From RGIG1995 sp045658315 (GTDB taxonomy: Bacteria; Bacillota; Clostridia; Oscillospirales; CAG-272): a DNA stretch of 28,663 nucleotides. This document shows positions 21,405-28,663 of the stretch, piece after piece. Position 1 is the first letter of the stretch, and each line of letters opens with the position of its first letter. Under the pieces are notes generated by a model. That model was given only the letters and a program-made list of their open reading frames with translations. It had not been told where the DNA came from and ran no database searches. The stretch spans positions 1 through 28,663 of the forward strand of contig JAZOUV010000010.1 of the NCBI GenBank assembly GCA_045658315.1, written 5' to 3'. The position numbers were made by a program, and so were the translations under genes.

Positions 21405-23018
21405 ATGAAAAAGTTTATAAAGTCAGCTGTTTTTGTGATAATGTGTTTGGGTATCTTGATGTGGGGAATTGCGACATCGGCATTGAATATTAATGTAACA
21501 CCTTTGCCTTTTGATATGAACCTTTTGTATGGCAGAAATGCTCTTGCAGGAATGGAAAACGGAGAAGAACTCGTTGCGGTTTACGACACGCTTCTCCAAG
21601 GGATTCAAACTGCTGTTACTGATGAAGACGGTTATATAAACATATCTTTTGAATATTTAGGTTTCTTCGATATAGAGGTTACTTCGGAAGAGTTAGATGT
21701 TGTATTATTACCGTTGCGTTACGATAATCCGCAATTATTTTGGTGCGACAATAACAGAGGTATTGGTTATTCCTATTACTTAAATGGGGAAGATAAGATT
21801 GTAGTATCGGTGGCAATACCCTGCCTTTATAACACAAGTACCGACCAAGGAAAAGCCGCATTAGAAAAAGCAAAGGTTGATTTTGAAGAGGCAGCCGAAC
21901 AGTTTATTGTTGATGCAGGTGTAAGAGACGGTATGTCGGAATATAAAATTTCGCTATTGCTTCACGATGCTGTTGTGAAACATGTTGAATATGAGGCCGG
22001 CAGTGTTAATGACCATAATGCATACGGTGCATTAATTGAGGGAAAGTCCGTATGCGAGGGATATGCCGAGTTATATCAGTATCTGCTCTATCTGTGCGGA
22101 ATACAGTCGCACGCGGTTACAGGAACGGCAGGAGAGGCACACATGTGGAACTTGGTCAGAATTGACGGTGAATACTATATGTCGGATCCGACGTGGGACG
22201 ACCAAGGGGTTATTTATCATGAATATTTGAACACTACTACAGCTAAGTTGATAAATGAAGAAAGAGGAATTGATTACAACGGTTATGACTTGCCAGACTG
22301 TACCGCAACGAAGGCAAATTATTGCAACTATCCCTTTTACAATATGAACGCTTTCAAGGAGCAGCCGTCTGTAGAAAACGCAATAACTCAGCTTAAATAT
22401 TACGGAGAAGCAAGGTTTTGTTACAAAGGGAACGGAAAGTATAGTAGTTCGGAATTTGCAAAATGGTGCTCCGATAATATGAACGATATTATTCTTAATC
22501 TTACGTTTGAAGAGGGCGTTACCCAAGTATCATATTCCTATTCTAATTTGAAAGACGAATTTATTCTTAAAATAGGCGGAATAAAAAAGAGTCCTCTACC
22601 CGAAATTGAGAATATCCCCAAAATAGCGGCGGTGTGTGTTGATACGGCGGTTACGGTAAAGCCTAACAGCGTAGCGGGGGATGTTGCGATATGTCCCGTA
22701 GTTTGGGGAAATACGCTTTCTGTTACCGATATACAAGAGCTTTTGAACAACACGGCGGTAGAAGTTACGGGATTGAAAAACGGCAATGTCGCAACGGGCA
22801 GCAAGTTGGTTTTTGACGGTGAAGAAGCGGTTATCGCGGTAAAAGGGGACGTTGACGGCGACGGTGAATTAACTGTATTTGACGCTAATATGGCTCAAAA
22901 AGGCGAAATCAATTTCCTAGACGGTTATGAGTTGCAGAAAATGGCGAGTGATGTTGACGGAAATGACACTGTAGATGAAAATGACGCAAAAGAAATTGTA
23001 AATCGTATAGTAAGCTGA
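21405..23018 (+). CDS. Secreted transglutaminase-like cysteine protease family protein with C-terminal dockerin
   Basis: An exported 537-residue protein. Signal peptide 1-26 (ends GIATSA). The transglutaminase-like core (about 180-265) has all three catalytic residues: Cys217 in KSVCEGYA, His246 in EAHMWN and Asp261 in SDPTWD. Such domains usually act as peptidases or cross-linkers. A linker-like region (about 370-475) leads to a type I dockerin-like end (about 483-537) with two calcium loops, DVDGDGELTVFD and DVDGNDTVDEND, each followed by a helix. Dockerins plug into cohesins of cellulosome-type scaffolds, so this protein may be recruited to a cell-surface complex. No cohesin is encoded in the window. 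GGGAG lies upstream of the ATG. Confidence 0.9.
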   Translation: MKKFIKSAVFVIMCLGILMWGIATSALNINVTPLPFDMNLLYGRNALAGMENGEELVAVYDTLLQGIQTAVTDEDGYINISFEYLGFFDIEVTSEELDVVLLPLRYDNPQLFWCDNNRGIGYSYYLNGEDKIVVSVAIPCLYNTSTDQGKAALEKAKVDFEEAAEQFIVDAGVRDGMSEYKISLLLHDAVVKHVEYEAGSVNDHNAYGALIEGKSVCEGYAELYQYLLYLCGIQSHAVTGTAGEAHMWNLVRIDGEYYMSDPTWDDQGVIYHEYLNTTTAKLINEERGIDYNGYDLPDCTATKANYCNYPFYNMNAFKEQPSVENAITQLKYYGEARFCYKGNGKYSSSEFAKWCSDNMNDIILNLTFEEGVTQVSYSYSNLKDEFILKIGGIKKSPLPEIENIPKIAAVCVDTAVTVKPNSVAGDVAICPVVWGNTLSVTDIQELLNNTAVEVTGLKNGNVATGSKLVFDGEEAVIAVKGDVDGDGELTVFDANMAQKGEINFLDGYELQKMASDVDGNDTVDENDAKEIVNRIVS

Positions 23019-23065
23019 AAAAACGGTTACGGCAGAACGGTAAAATTTAGCTGTGCCGAATGGAA

Positions 23066-23106
23066 AGCCCTTCTTTTTTATATAATATAAAAAAGGGGGC
23101 TGTTTT
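23066..23106 (+). terminator. Hairpin terminator or attenuator overlapping the ytvI ribosome binding site
   Basis: AGCCC-TT-C-TTTTTT-ATA (23066-23082) pairs with TATAAAAAAGGGGGCT (23086-23101), followed by GTTTTT. The GGGGG that serves as Shine-Dalgarno for the gene at 23108 is inside the stem. Confidence 0.7.
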
Positions 23107-23107
23107 T

Positions 23108-24190
23108 ATGGATTTTTTACCTAAAGAGGGATACAAGAGAATACTTGTTCTTTCGTTTTATTTTGTAATTTGCACACTTCTTGTTTTTGTCTTTTTTAAA
23201 TATCTGTTTAAGCTTCTTTTGCCTTTTATTGTAGCTTGGTGCGTTGCGTTGGTCATACGTCCTTTGGCTGAAGTTCTTCATAAACGAACACGCATCTCAA
23301 AAAAAGTCCTGAGCGTCTTTCTTGTTTTACTCTTGCTCATGATAATCGGTGCATTTTTATTTCTCGTTCTCGATAAGCTCATATATGAATTTAGCGGTAT
23401 AGTAGAATATGCAAGCAAAAACTCAGACCTTTGGATCAGCGATATTCTCAAATACGTAAACAAGGTGTTGGATAAAATTCCTTTTTTAAAAACCTTTGGC
23501 AGTGAAGAGGAAATGCTGCACAGCTTTGGCAATGTTGCACGTAATATTTTGACCGACGTTTCGGCTAATGTTCCCGAAATGCTTACAAAAGTTATAACCG
23601 TTTTACCCAATCTTCTTTTTGTTTCTCTTGTTCTCATAATGGCATCATATTATTTCTGTGCTGACTATGAAGAAATAAACAACTATATCCTTTCAAAGCT
23701 TTCCGATAAAACAAAAAAACACCTCTCAAACACTCGTTTTAAGCTCAAACAAGCGGGAATAAGGGTATTAAAGGGGTATCTTCTAACTGTCGGAATAACT
23801 TTTTTGCAGTTATATGCGGGATTTTTGATATTAAAAACCGATTATGCTTTTACATTGGCATTAATTATTGCCTTGGTTGACATTCTTCCCATAATCGGTG
23901 TCGGTACGGTGCTTGTACCTTGGGGGGCACTAAAAATTATTTCGGGCGGATATTATCAAGGCTTCGGTCTGCTTATAATGTTTGCGGTAGTCAGCGTTGT
24001 CCGCGAAATTCTTGAACCCAAAATAATCGGAAAAAGTATAGGACTTCACCCTTTGATGACACTGTTCTCTATGTATATAGGTCTTGAACTTTGCGGTTTT
24101 ATCGGTCTCATTTCATTTCCGGTACTGGTTATAGTTGCGAAAACACTCTTTCTTGAAGGGAAAAACAAAGGAAGCTCCAAAAAAACTTGA
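23108..24190 (+). CDS. ytvI: AI-2E family permease, YtvI-like sporulation membrane protein
   Basis: An integral membrane protein of 361 residues with about eight hydrophobic segments. Family features include the LIIALVDILPIIGVGTVLVPWG motif and PKIIGKSIGLHPLMTLFSMYIGL near the C-terminus. Length and order match YtvI, the spore-forming clostridial and Bacillus member of the AI-2E group, but a general AI-2E exporter cannot be excluded. I use the ATG at 23108, preceded by GGGGG. The ATG at 23060 lies 48 bases upstream, before the hairpin, and lacks a ribosome binding site. That hairpin hides the ribosome binding site, so expression may be low unless transcription comes from a nearby start or the stem is opened. 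Confidence 0.82.
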   Translation: MDFLPKEGYKRILVLSFYFVICTLLVFVFFKYLFKLLLPFIVAWCVALVIRPLAEVLHKRTRISKKVLSVFLVLLLLMIIGAFLFLVLDKLIYEFSGIVEYASKNSDLWISDILKYVNKVLDKIPFLKTFGSEEEMLHSFGNVARNILTDVSANVPEMLTKVITVLPNLLFVSLVLIMASYYFCADYEEINNYILSKLSDKTKKHLSNTRFKLKQAGIRVLKGYLLTVGITFLQLYAGFLILKTDYAFTLALIIALVDILPIIGVGTVLVPWGALKIISGGYYQGFGLLIMFAVVSVVREILEPKIIGKSIGLHPLMTLFSMYIGLELCGFIGLISFPVLVIVAKTLFLEGKNKGSSKKT

Positions 24191-24216
24191 CATATATTTG
24201 CTTGCGGGTGTATAAT
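24187..24216 (+). promoter_or_regulatory. Promoter of the metF operon
   Basis: TTGACA (24187-24192) overlaps the stop codon of the ytvI-like gene. An 18-bp spacer leads to TATAAT (24211-24216). The leader is only about 28 nt, too short for a SAM riboswitch. Confidence 0.75.
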
Positions 24217-24250
24217 TACTCTATTAATTGTCATTTGAAGGTGATTTTTT

Positions 24251-25129
24251 ATGAAGATTATAGACTTGCTTAAACAGGATAAACTTTCTGTTTCATTCGA
24301 GGTGTTCCCACCGAAAACAGAAACGAGCTTTGAAAGTGTAAAGGCTGCAACTGAGGAGATCGCAAATCTTCACCCCGCTTTTATGAGTGTTACTTACGGT
24401 GCCGGAGGCGGTACAAGCAAGTATACACTTGATATTGCAAAAAACATAAAAGAAATGTACAGCGTGCCCACCTTGGCTCACCTTACCTGCGTTTCTTCAA
24501 CAAGAGAAACCGTCAAACAGAGAATTGACGATATTAAAAAAGCAGGTATAAAAAATATTATGGCTCTCAGGGGTGATATTCCCGCAGAGCTTGAAAATGC
24601 TGACAGGAGTCATTGGGATTACAAGCACGCTGTTGACCTTATTCGTGAGATTAGAGCCGTTGACTCTGATTTTTGTCTCGGCGGTGCGTGTTATCCCGAA
24701 ATACACCCCGAAAGTCCCACCCAAAAAGATGATATTAAATATCTTAAAGAAAAAGTCGATGCAGGCTGTGATTTCTTGACAACACAGATGTTCTTCGACA
24801 ATAATCTGCTTTATAATTTCTTGTATAAAATTCGTGAAGCGGGTATAATAGTTCCCGTTATTCCCGGTATTATGCCTATCACAAATGCAAACCAGATTGA
24901 AAGGGCGATTAAGCTTTCCGGCTCGTTTATGCCTCAGCGTTTCAAGAGCCTTGTGGATAAGTTCGGTTATGACCCGGCAGCAATGAAGCAGGCGGGTATC
25001 GCCTATGCTACTGACCAAATTATCGACCTCTATGCAAACGGCATTACGCATATTCACGTATATTCGATGAACAAGCCCGATGTTGCAAAAAAAATTCAGA
25101 GCAATCTGTCGGAAATTTTGGGCAAATGA
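24251..25129 (+). CDS. metF: 5,10-methylenetetrahydrofolate reductase
   Basis: Reduces methylene-tetrahydrofolate to methyl-tetrahydrofolate for methionine synthesis, using FAD in the cytosol. The 292 residues match bacterial MetF. Motifs include SFEVFPPKT at the N-terminus, TYGAGG, HLTC, ALRGD, and TTQMFFD in the barrel. The protein ends in a normal C-terminus, IHVYSMN...ILGK. GAAGG lies ten bases before the ATG. It overlaps the next gene by four bases (ATGA), so the operon is translationally coupled. Confidence 0.96.
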   Translation: MKIIDLLKQDKLSVSFEVFPPKTETSFESVKAATEEIANLHPAFMSVTYGAGGGTSKYTLDIAKNIKEMYSVPTLAHLTCVSSTRETVKQRIDDIKKAGIKNIMALRGDIPAELENADRSHWDYKHAVDLIREIRAVDSDFCLGGACYPEIHPESPTQKDDIKYLKEKVDAGCDFLTTQMFFDNNLLYNFLYKIREAGIIVPVIPGIMPITNANQIERAIKLSGSFMPQRFKSLVDKFGYDPAAMKQAGIAYATDQIIDLYANGITHIHVYSMNKPDVAKKIQSNLSEILGK

Positions 25130-25788
25130 GTATTGTTTTAATAAAGCAGTTTAACGCTCCCGACTTTTGCAGAAAAGAAATGTTGCGGTATGCGGGTTGC
25201 AAAACTGCCGATGCTGATACGGAGAGGCTTTTGGATAAATGCCTCGGTTATGTAAAAAACAGCTTTACATACAAGGTTTGTTACACCGAGCTTGACTTGA
25301 AGATTTGCGGAAGCTTTTGTGATTTCGGTGTTTTTCGTATTAATTCTGACGGGCTTTCCTCAAATTTAAAAAATTGCAAAAAGGTAATACTGTTCGGTGC
25401 GACCGTCGGTGTTGAAATAGACAGACTTATTGCAAAATACGGACGCATATCGCCTTCTATGGCTTTGATGTTTCAAGCTATAGGTGCTGAAAGAATAGAG
25501 GCACTATGCGATGCGTTTTGTTCTGACATAGAAAAAGAGTACGGTGTTTTTTTAAAGCCGCGTTTCAGTCCCGGCTACGGTGATCTTCCATTAACTGTTC
25601 AAAAAGAGCTGTTTGCAATTCTCGATTGCCCGAAGCATATAGGTCTTTCGTTGAACGACAGTATGCTTATGTCGCCCTCAAAATCGGTTACGGCATTTGT
25701 GGGATTATCTGACAGCCAAAGTAAAACAACCGTAAATAAATGCAGTTGCTGTGAAAAAAGTAACTGTGCTTTCAGAGGTGGAATATGA
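25126..25788 (+). CDS. Stand-alone methionine synthase activation-domain protein
   Basis: A 220-residue protein resembling the reactivation (AdoMet-binding) domain that is the C-terminal part of longer MetH enzymes; small separate forms occur in Thermotoga and clostridia. It would bind SAM and, with a reductant, re-methylate cobalamin that has been oxidised to Co(II). The core RFSPGYGDLPL motif (186-196 region, Arg-x3-Gly-Tyr type) is visible. A C-terminal Cys-rich tail (CSCCEKSNCAFRGG) could hold metal or an iron-sulfur cluster. It lies between metF and the truncated metH, overlapping both by four bases, which ties its role to MetH. Confidence 0.88.
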   Translation: MSIVLIKQFNAPDFCRKEMLRYAGCKTADADTERLLDKCLGYVKNSFTYKVCYTELDLKICGSFCDFGVFRINSDGLSSNLKNCKKVILFGATVGVEIDRLIAKYGRISPSMALMFQAIGAERIEALCDAFCSDIEKEYGVFLKPRFSPGYGDLPLTVQKELFAILDCPKHIGLSLNDSMLMSPSKSVTAFVGLSDSQSKTTVNKCSCCEKSNCAFRGGI

Positions 25789-28181
25789 CTTTTTCCGAGT
25801 TTTTAAAAAATAATATCGTCTGTCTTGACGGCGGAATGGGCACTCTGCTTCAAGCCCGTGGGCTTAAAGCGGGGGAGCATCCCGAAAAATGGAATATCAC
25901 TCATTCCGACGTTATTATTGATATACATAAAGCTTACTATGATGCAGGCAGTAATGTTGTTTGCACCAATACCTTCGGTGCAAATGTTCTTAAATTTGCC
26001 GAGGACGAGCTTGAACAAATTATAAAAGCGGCAGTATCTAATGCAAAAACAGCGGCAGAGCAGAGCATATCAAAAAAGACAAAGTTTGTTGCTCTTGATA
26101 TAGGTCCTTCGGGCAAGCTTCTCAAGCCTCTCGGTGATCTTGATTTTGAGGATGCCGTGGGTGTTTTTGCAAAAACGGTAAAGCTTGGCGTAAAATACGG
26201 TGTTGATCTCATTATAATAGAAACAATGAACGACAGCTACGAAACAAAGGCGGCTCTTTTGGCGGCAAAAGAAAATTGCAATTTGCCCGTTATTGTTTCA
26301 AATGCCTACGGCGAAGACGGCAAGCTTATGACGGGGGCATCGCCTGCCGCTATGGTTGCTCTTCTTGAGGGAATGTGTGTTGATGCTTTGGGTGCAAACT
26401 GCTCACTCGGACCTAAACAACTTCGTCATGTTGCAGAAGAATTGCTTGAAAATGCTTCTGTTCCCGTTATTCTTAAGCCTAATGCTGGGCTGCCTAAGGT
26501 GGTTGATGGTGAAACTGTCTTTGACATAACTCCCGAGGAGTTTTCCGATGAGGTTGCCGAGCTTGTAAAATTAGGTGTAAGAGTTATCGGCGGCTGTTGC
26601 GGTACTACACCCGAATATATAAAACTGCTCAATGAAAAAACGGCAGGACTAACGCCCGTACCTCTTGCTGACAAAAATAAAACTGTCGTTTCATCATATA
26701 CCCACGCCGTCGAATTCGGCAGTGTGCCTATACTTATCGGTGAAAGAATCAATCCTACGGGCAAAAAGCGGTTTAAACAAGCATTGCTCGAAAACGATAT
26801 GGACTATATTCTTTCCGAGGCTGTAAATCAGCAGGAAAAGGGTGTTCATATACTTGACGTAAACGTAGGTCTGCCTGACATTGACGAAACTGAAATGCTG
26901 AAAAATGCTGTGTGTGAGTTGCAAACGGTAACGAATCTTCCTCTTCAGATAGATACGGCAAACGTTAAAGCAATGGAAACAGCTCTTCGCCGTTACAACG
27001 GCAAAGCTATGATAAATTCCGTCAACGGAAAGACTGAAAGTATGGAAGCCGTATTCCCCTTGGTTAAAAAATACGGCGGCTTGGTCGTCGCCTTGACTCT
27101 TGATGAAAACGGTATACCCGAAAATGCCGAAGGCAGAGTAGCAATTGCCGAAAAAATACTGAAAAAAGCAGAAAAATACGGTGTTTCCAAAAAGGATATT
27201 ATTTTCGACACACTTGCAATGACGGTAAGTGCCGACAATAAAGCGGCTCTTGCAACGGTTCAAGCATTGAATTATATAAAAACGAAGCTTGGCTGTCATA
27301 CGTCGCTCGGCGTATCCAATATTTCTTTCGGTCTGCCCAACAGAGATGCAATAAACGGCGTTTTCTTTGCACTTTGTCTTGAAAACGGTCTTTCGGCTGC
27401 TATTATGAATCCCTATTCTGCCGATATGATGAAGACATATTATGCCTTTAAGGCTTTGGCGGGTCTTGACGAAAATTGTGCTGAATATATCGCAAATGCG
27501 GACAGCTTTACAGTTGCGGTGAGTGCGTCTGCTGCCGAAACAAAAAAGTCTGCCGAAGAATACAGCTCCGAGCTTCAGAAGGCTGTTATAAAGGGCTTTA
27601 AAGAAAAGTCTGCCGATATTACAAAGGTTTTGCTTGAAACTGTTGCCCCTCTCGATATTGTGAACAACGAAATAATACCTGCCCTTAACAATGTAGGCAA
27701 GGGCTTTGAAAATAAAACGGTTTATTTGCCACAGCTCCTTATGAGTGCCGAGGCGGCAAAGAGTGCTTTTGAAACTATAAAGTCGTTTATGTCGGGTGGT
27801 GAAAAAGCGGCAAACAAGGGTGTTTTTGTTATTGCAACGGTACACGGCGATATACACGATATAGGAAAGAATATCGTCAAACTGTTGCTTGAAAACTACG
27901 GCTTTGACGTTGTTGATCTGGGCAAGGACGTGCCCCCCGAAACAGTTGTTGAAAAGGTGGTTGAACTGCATGCCCCATTGGCAGGGCTGTCGGCTCTTAT
28001 GACAACAACTGTTCCCGCTATGGAAGAAACAATAAAACTTCTGAAAGAAAAAGCACCATGGTGCAAAACAGTCGTAGGAGGTGCGGTTCTTACGAAAGAA
28101 TACGCAGACAAAATAGGTGCCGACAAGTATGCCAAAGACGCTATGGAAGCGGTACGATATGCAGAAAATATAGTAAAATAA
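25785..28181 (+). CDS. metH: Cobalamin-dependent methionine synthase lacking the activation domain
   Basis: Transfers the methyl group of methyl-tetrahydrofolate to homocysteine through cobalamin. The 798 residues carry, in order: homocysteine-binding barrel (1-290, with NCSLGP and zinc motif GGCCGTTP), pterin-binding barrel (about 305-570, with ILIGERINPTG and LQIDTANVKAM), helical cap, and cobalamin-binding domain (about 675-798) with the lower-ligand motif DIHDIGKN. The usual fourth (activation) domain of about 1,200-residue MetH enzymes is absent; it is supplied by the gene just upstream. A terminator follows the stop directly. No other methionine gene is in the window. Confidence 0.95.
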   Translation: MTFSEFLKNNIVCLDGGMGTLLQARGLKAGEHPEKWNITHSDVIIDIHKAYYDAGSNVVCTNTFGANVLKFAEDELEQIIKAAVSNAKTAAEQSISKKTKFVALDIGPSGKLLKPLGDLDFEDAVGVFAKTVKLGVKYGVDLIIIETMNDSYETKAALLAAKENCNLPVIVSNAYGEDGKLMTGASPAAMVALLEGMCVDALGANCSLGPKQLRHVAEELLENASVPVILKPNAGLPKVVDGETVFDITPEEFSDEVAELVKLGVRVIGGCCGTTPEYIKLLNEKTAGLTPVPLADKNKTVVSSYTHAVEFGSVPILIGERINPTGKKRFKQALLENDMDYILSEAVNQQEKGVHILDVNVGLPDIDETEMLKNAVCELQTVTNLPLQIDTANVKAMETALRRYNGKAMINSVNGKTESMEAVFPLVKKYGGLVVALTLDENGIPENAEGRVAIAEKILKKAEKYGVSKKDIIFDTLAMTVSADNKAALATVQALNYIKTKLGCHTSLGVSNISFGLPNRDAINGVFFALCLENGLSAAIMNPYSADMMKTYYAFKALAGLDENCAEYIANADSFTVAVSASAAETKKSAEEYSSELQKAVIKGFKEKSADITKVLLETVAPLDIVNNEIIPALNNVGKGFENKTVYLPQLLMSAEAAKSAFETIKSFMSGGEKAANKGVFVIATVHGDIHDIGKNIVKLLLENYGFDVVDLGKDVPPETVVEKVVELHAPLAGLSALMTTTVPAMEETIKLLKEKAPWCKTVVGGAVLTKEYADKIGADKYAKDAMEAVRYAENIVK

Positions 28182-28222
28182 AAATTGTGCACACATTTTC
28201 GTGCACAATTTTGCTTTATATT
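28181..28222. terminator. Terminator after metH, shared with the convergent gene
   Basis: A perfect 12-bp stem, AAAATTGTGCAC (28181-28192) with GTGCACAATTTT (28201-28212), loop ACATTTTC. It has AT-rich flanks on both sides and could serve both convergent genes. Confidence 0.75.
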
Positions 28223-28663
28223 GTAATCTTATTTCCTGTAGATAGATAGAGTAGTCTGTTGATATGGTTTTTCATAAAGTTATACTGTTCGGTGCCGGTG
28301 CAGTGGCAGGTGTAATAGGTCGTATCAAATGCGGAGAGAGTTTTTGAGTATTCTTTTAGTTTCTCGTCAAGAGGGAGCTGTGAAAAATGGAATCCGCCTA
28401 TAAGTACATCGGGGTTAAACCAATTTGCTATGTTCATTATACCTTTGTGCGAACAGCCGCTTATAAGAACTCTTTTGCCGCCCTCTTCTATAAGTAAATA
28501 CTGCTCGTGACGAAAATCTTCCGGAACAAATGTGCTGTCATTTTTTACAGTCATACCGAAATTGCTTATATCGTATTGCTTGATTTTTTCATTGCAGGAA
28601 TAAAGCTTGAGCCCCGTCTTTATTTCATAAATATCCTCGGTGAATATTATTCTCTTACTGTCG
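28216..28663 (-). CDS. MBL-fold metallohydrolase, C-terminal part (runs off the right edge)
   Basis: The reading frame stays open to the edge of the window, so the visible 148 residues are the C-terminal part of a longer protein; the ATG at 28554 is internal. Visible motifs, including EQYLLIEEGGKRVLISGCSHKG (split around the conserved GCSH), PDVLIGGFHF and CHCTG near the end, match the MBL-fold family that includes dihydropterin-type synthases and other zinc hydrolases. The HxHxDH motif would lie in the missing part. Convergent with metH. The substrate is not known. Confidence 0.82.
   Translation of the reverse strand, partial: DSKRIIFTEDIYEIKTGLKLYSCNEKIKQYDISNFGMTVKNDSTFVPEDFRHEQYLLIEEGGKRVLISGCSHKGIMNIANWFNPDVLIGGFHFSQLPLDEKLKEYSKTLSAFDTTYYTCHCTGTEQYNFMKNHINRLLYLSTGNKITI

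Noticed and set aside
24193..24250. SAM (S-box) riboswitch before metF
   Set aside because: Only about 28 nt separate the predicted transcript start from the metF ATG; no room and no matching motifs.
26694..28208. Long open frame of 504 codons on the - strand across metH
   Set aside because: It is antisense to a clear metH reading frame, Cys/Phe-rich, and has no recognisable domains. A shadow frame.
28216..28554. Complete 112-residue gene starting at the 28554 ATG
   Set aside because: The frame remains open to the window edge with matching sequence, so this is the end of a longer protein.

Overview
The window looks like chromosomal DNA of a low-GC, strictly anaerobic, Gram-positive member of the Clostridia, probably a gut or rumen type. 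The reasons are AT-rich intergenic DNA, strong GGAG-type ribosome binding sites, near-consensus sigma-A promoters, a superoxide reductase/flavodiiron/rubredoxin defence operon, a YtvI-like sporulation permease, a dockerin-bearing secreted protein and a MetH lacking its activation domain. I cannot name a species. No tRNA, rRNA, CRISPR array or intact transposon was seen.

Layout. (1) 1-2540: a divergent type II restriction-modification pair, a C5-cytosine methyltransferase and a HindVP-like endonuclease. The shared promoter region carries two GACGTC hexamers, which fit the GRCGYC site of the HindVP family; one overlaps the methyltransferase -35 box. (2) 2545-2995: a non-coding, hairpin-rich segment ending at the stop codon of the next gene. 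(3) 2998-8790: a redox-defence region. A Crp/Fnr regulator is divergent from a D-2-hydroxyacid dehydrogenase and a ferredoxin-like protein; then come a four-domain flavodiiron protein, desulfoferrodoxin, rubredoxin and a ZIP metal transporter. One perfect 16-bp palindrome between regulator and operon sits where it could activate one side and repress the other. (4) 8791-9333: gene-free, with three copies of a small hairpin-forming repeat. (5) 9334-13172: DegV (FakB-like), FakA-like kinase, MarR regulator and HAD phosphatase, convergent with fabG (13356-14105). fabG has a perfect consensus promoter followed by a leader of about 256 nt that looks like structured RNA. (6) 14566-23018: a surface/envelope group: stalked membrane-anchored secreted protein, NodB-like deacetylase, cytosolic MBL-fold hydrolase, membrane-anchored NAGPA-type protein, an unrecognised membrane-anchored repeat protein, and a secreted transglutaminase-like protein with a C-terminal dockerin. 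(7) 23108-28181: YtvI-like permease, then a tight metF / MetH-activation / metH operon with 4-bp overlaps. (8) 28216-28663: the C-terminal part of another MBL-fold protein that runs off the right edge.

How the parts fit. The redox region forms a chain for removing superoxide and O2/NO: desulfoferrodoxin reduces superoxide, the flavodiiron fusion reduces O2 or NO, rubredoxin and ferredoxin carry electrons, and the Crp/Fnr protein probably controls the first genes. The DegV/FakA pair phosphorylates exogenous fatty acids; the MarR gene next to it and fabG across the terminators suggest a lipid theme. The methionine operon makes methyl-tetrahydrofolate, methylates homocysteine and reactivates the cobalamin enzyme in trans. 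The findings most worth a second look are the self-site promoter architecture of the restriction-modification system, the structured fabG leader, the hairpin-rich element at 2620-2990, and the dual-role Crp/Fnr operator.
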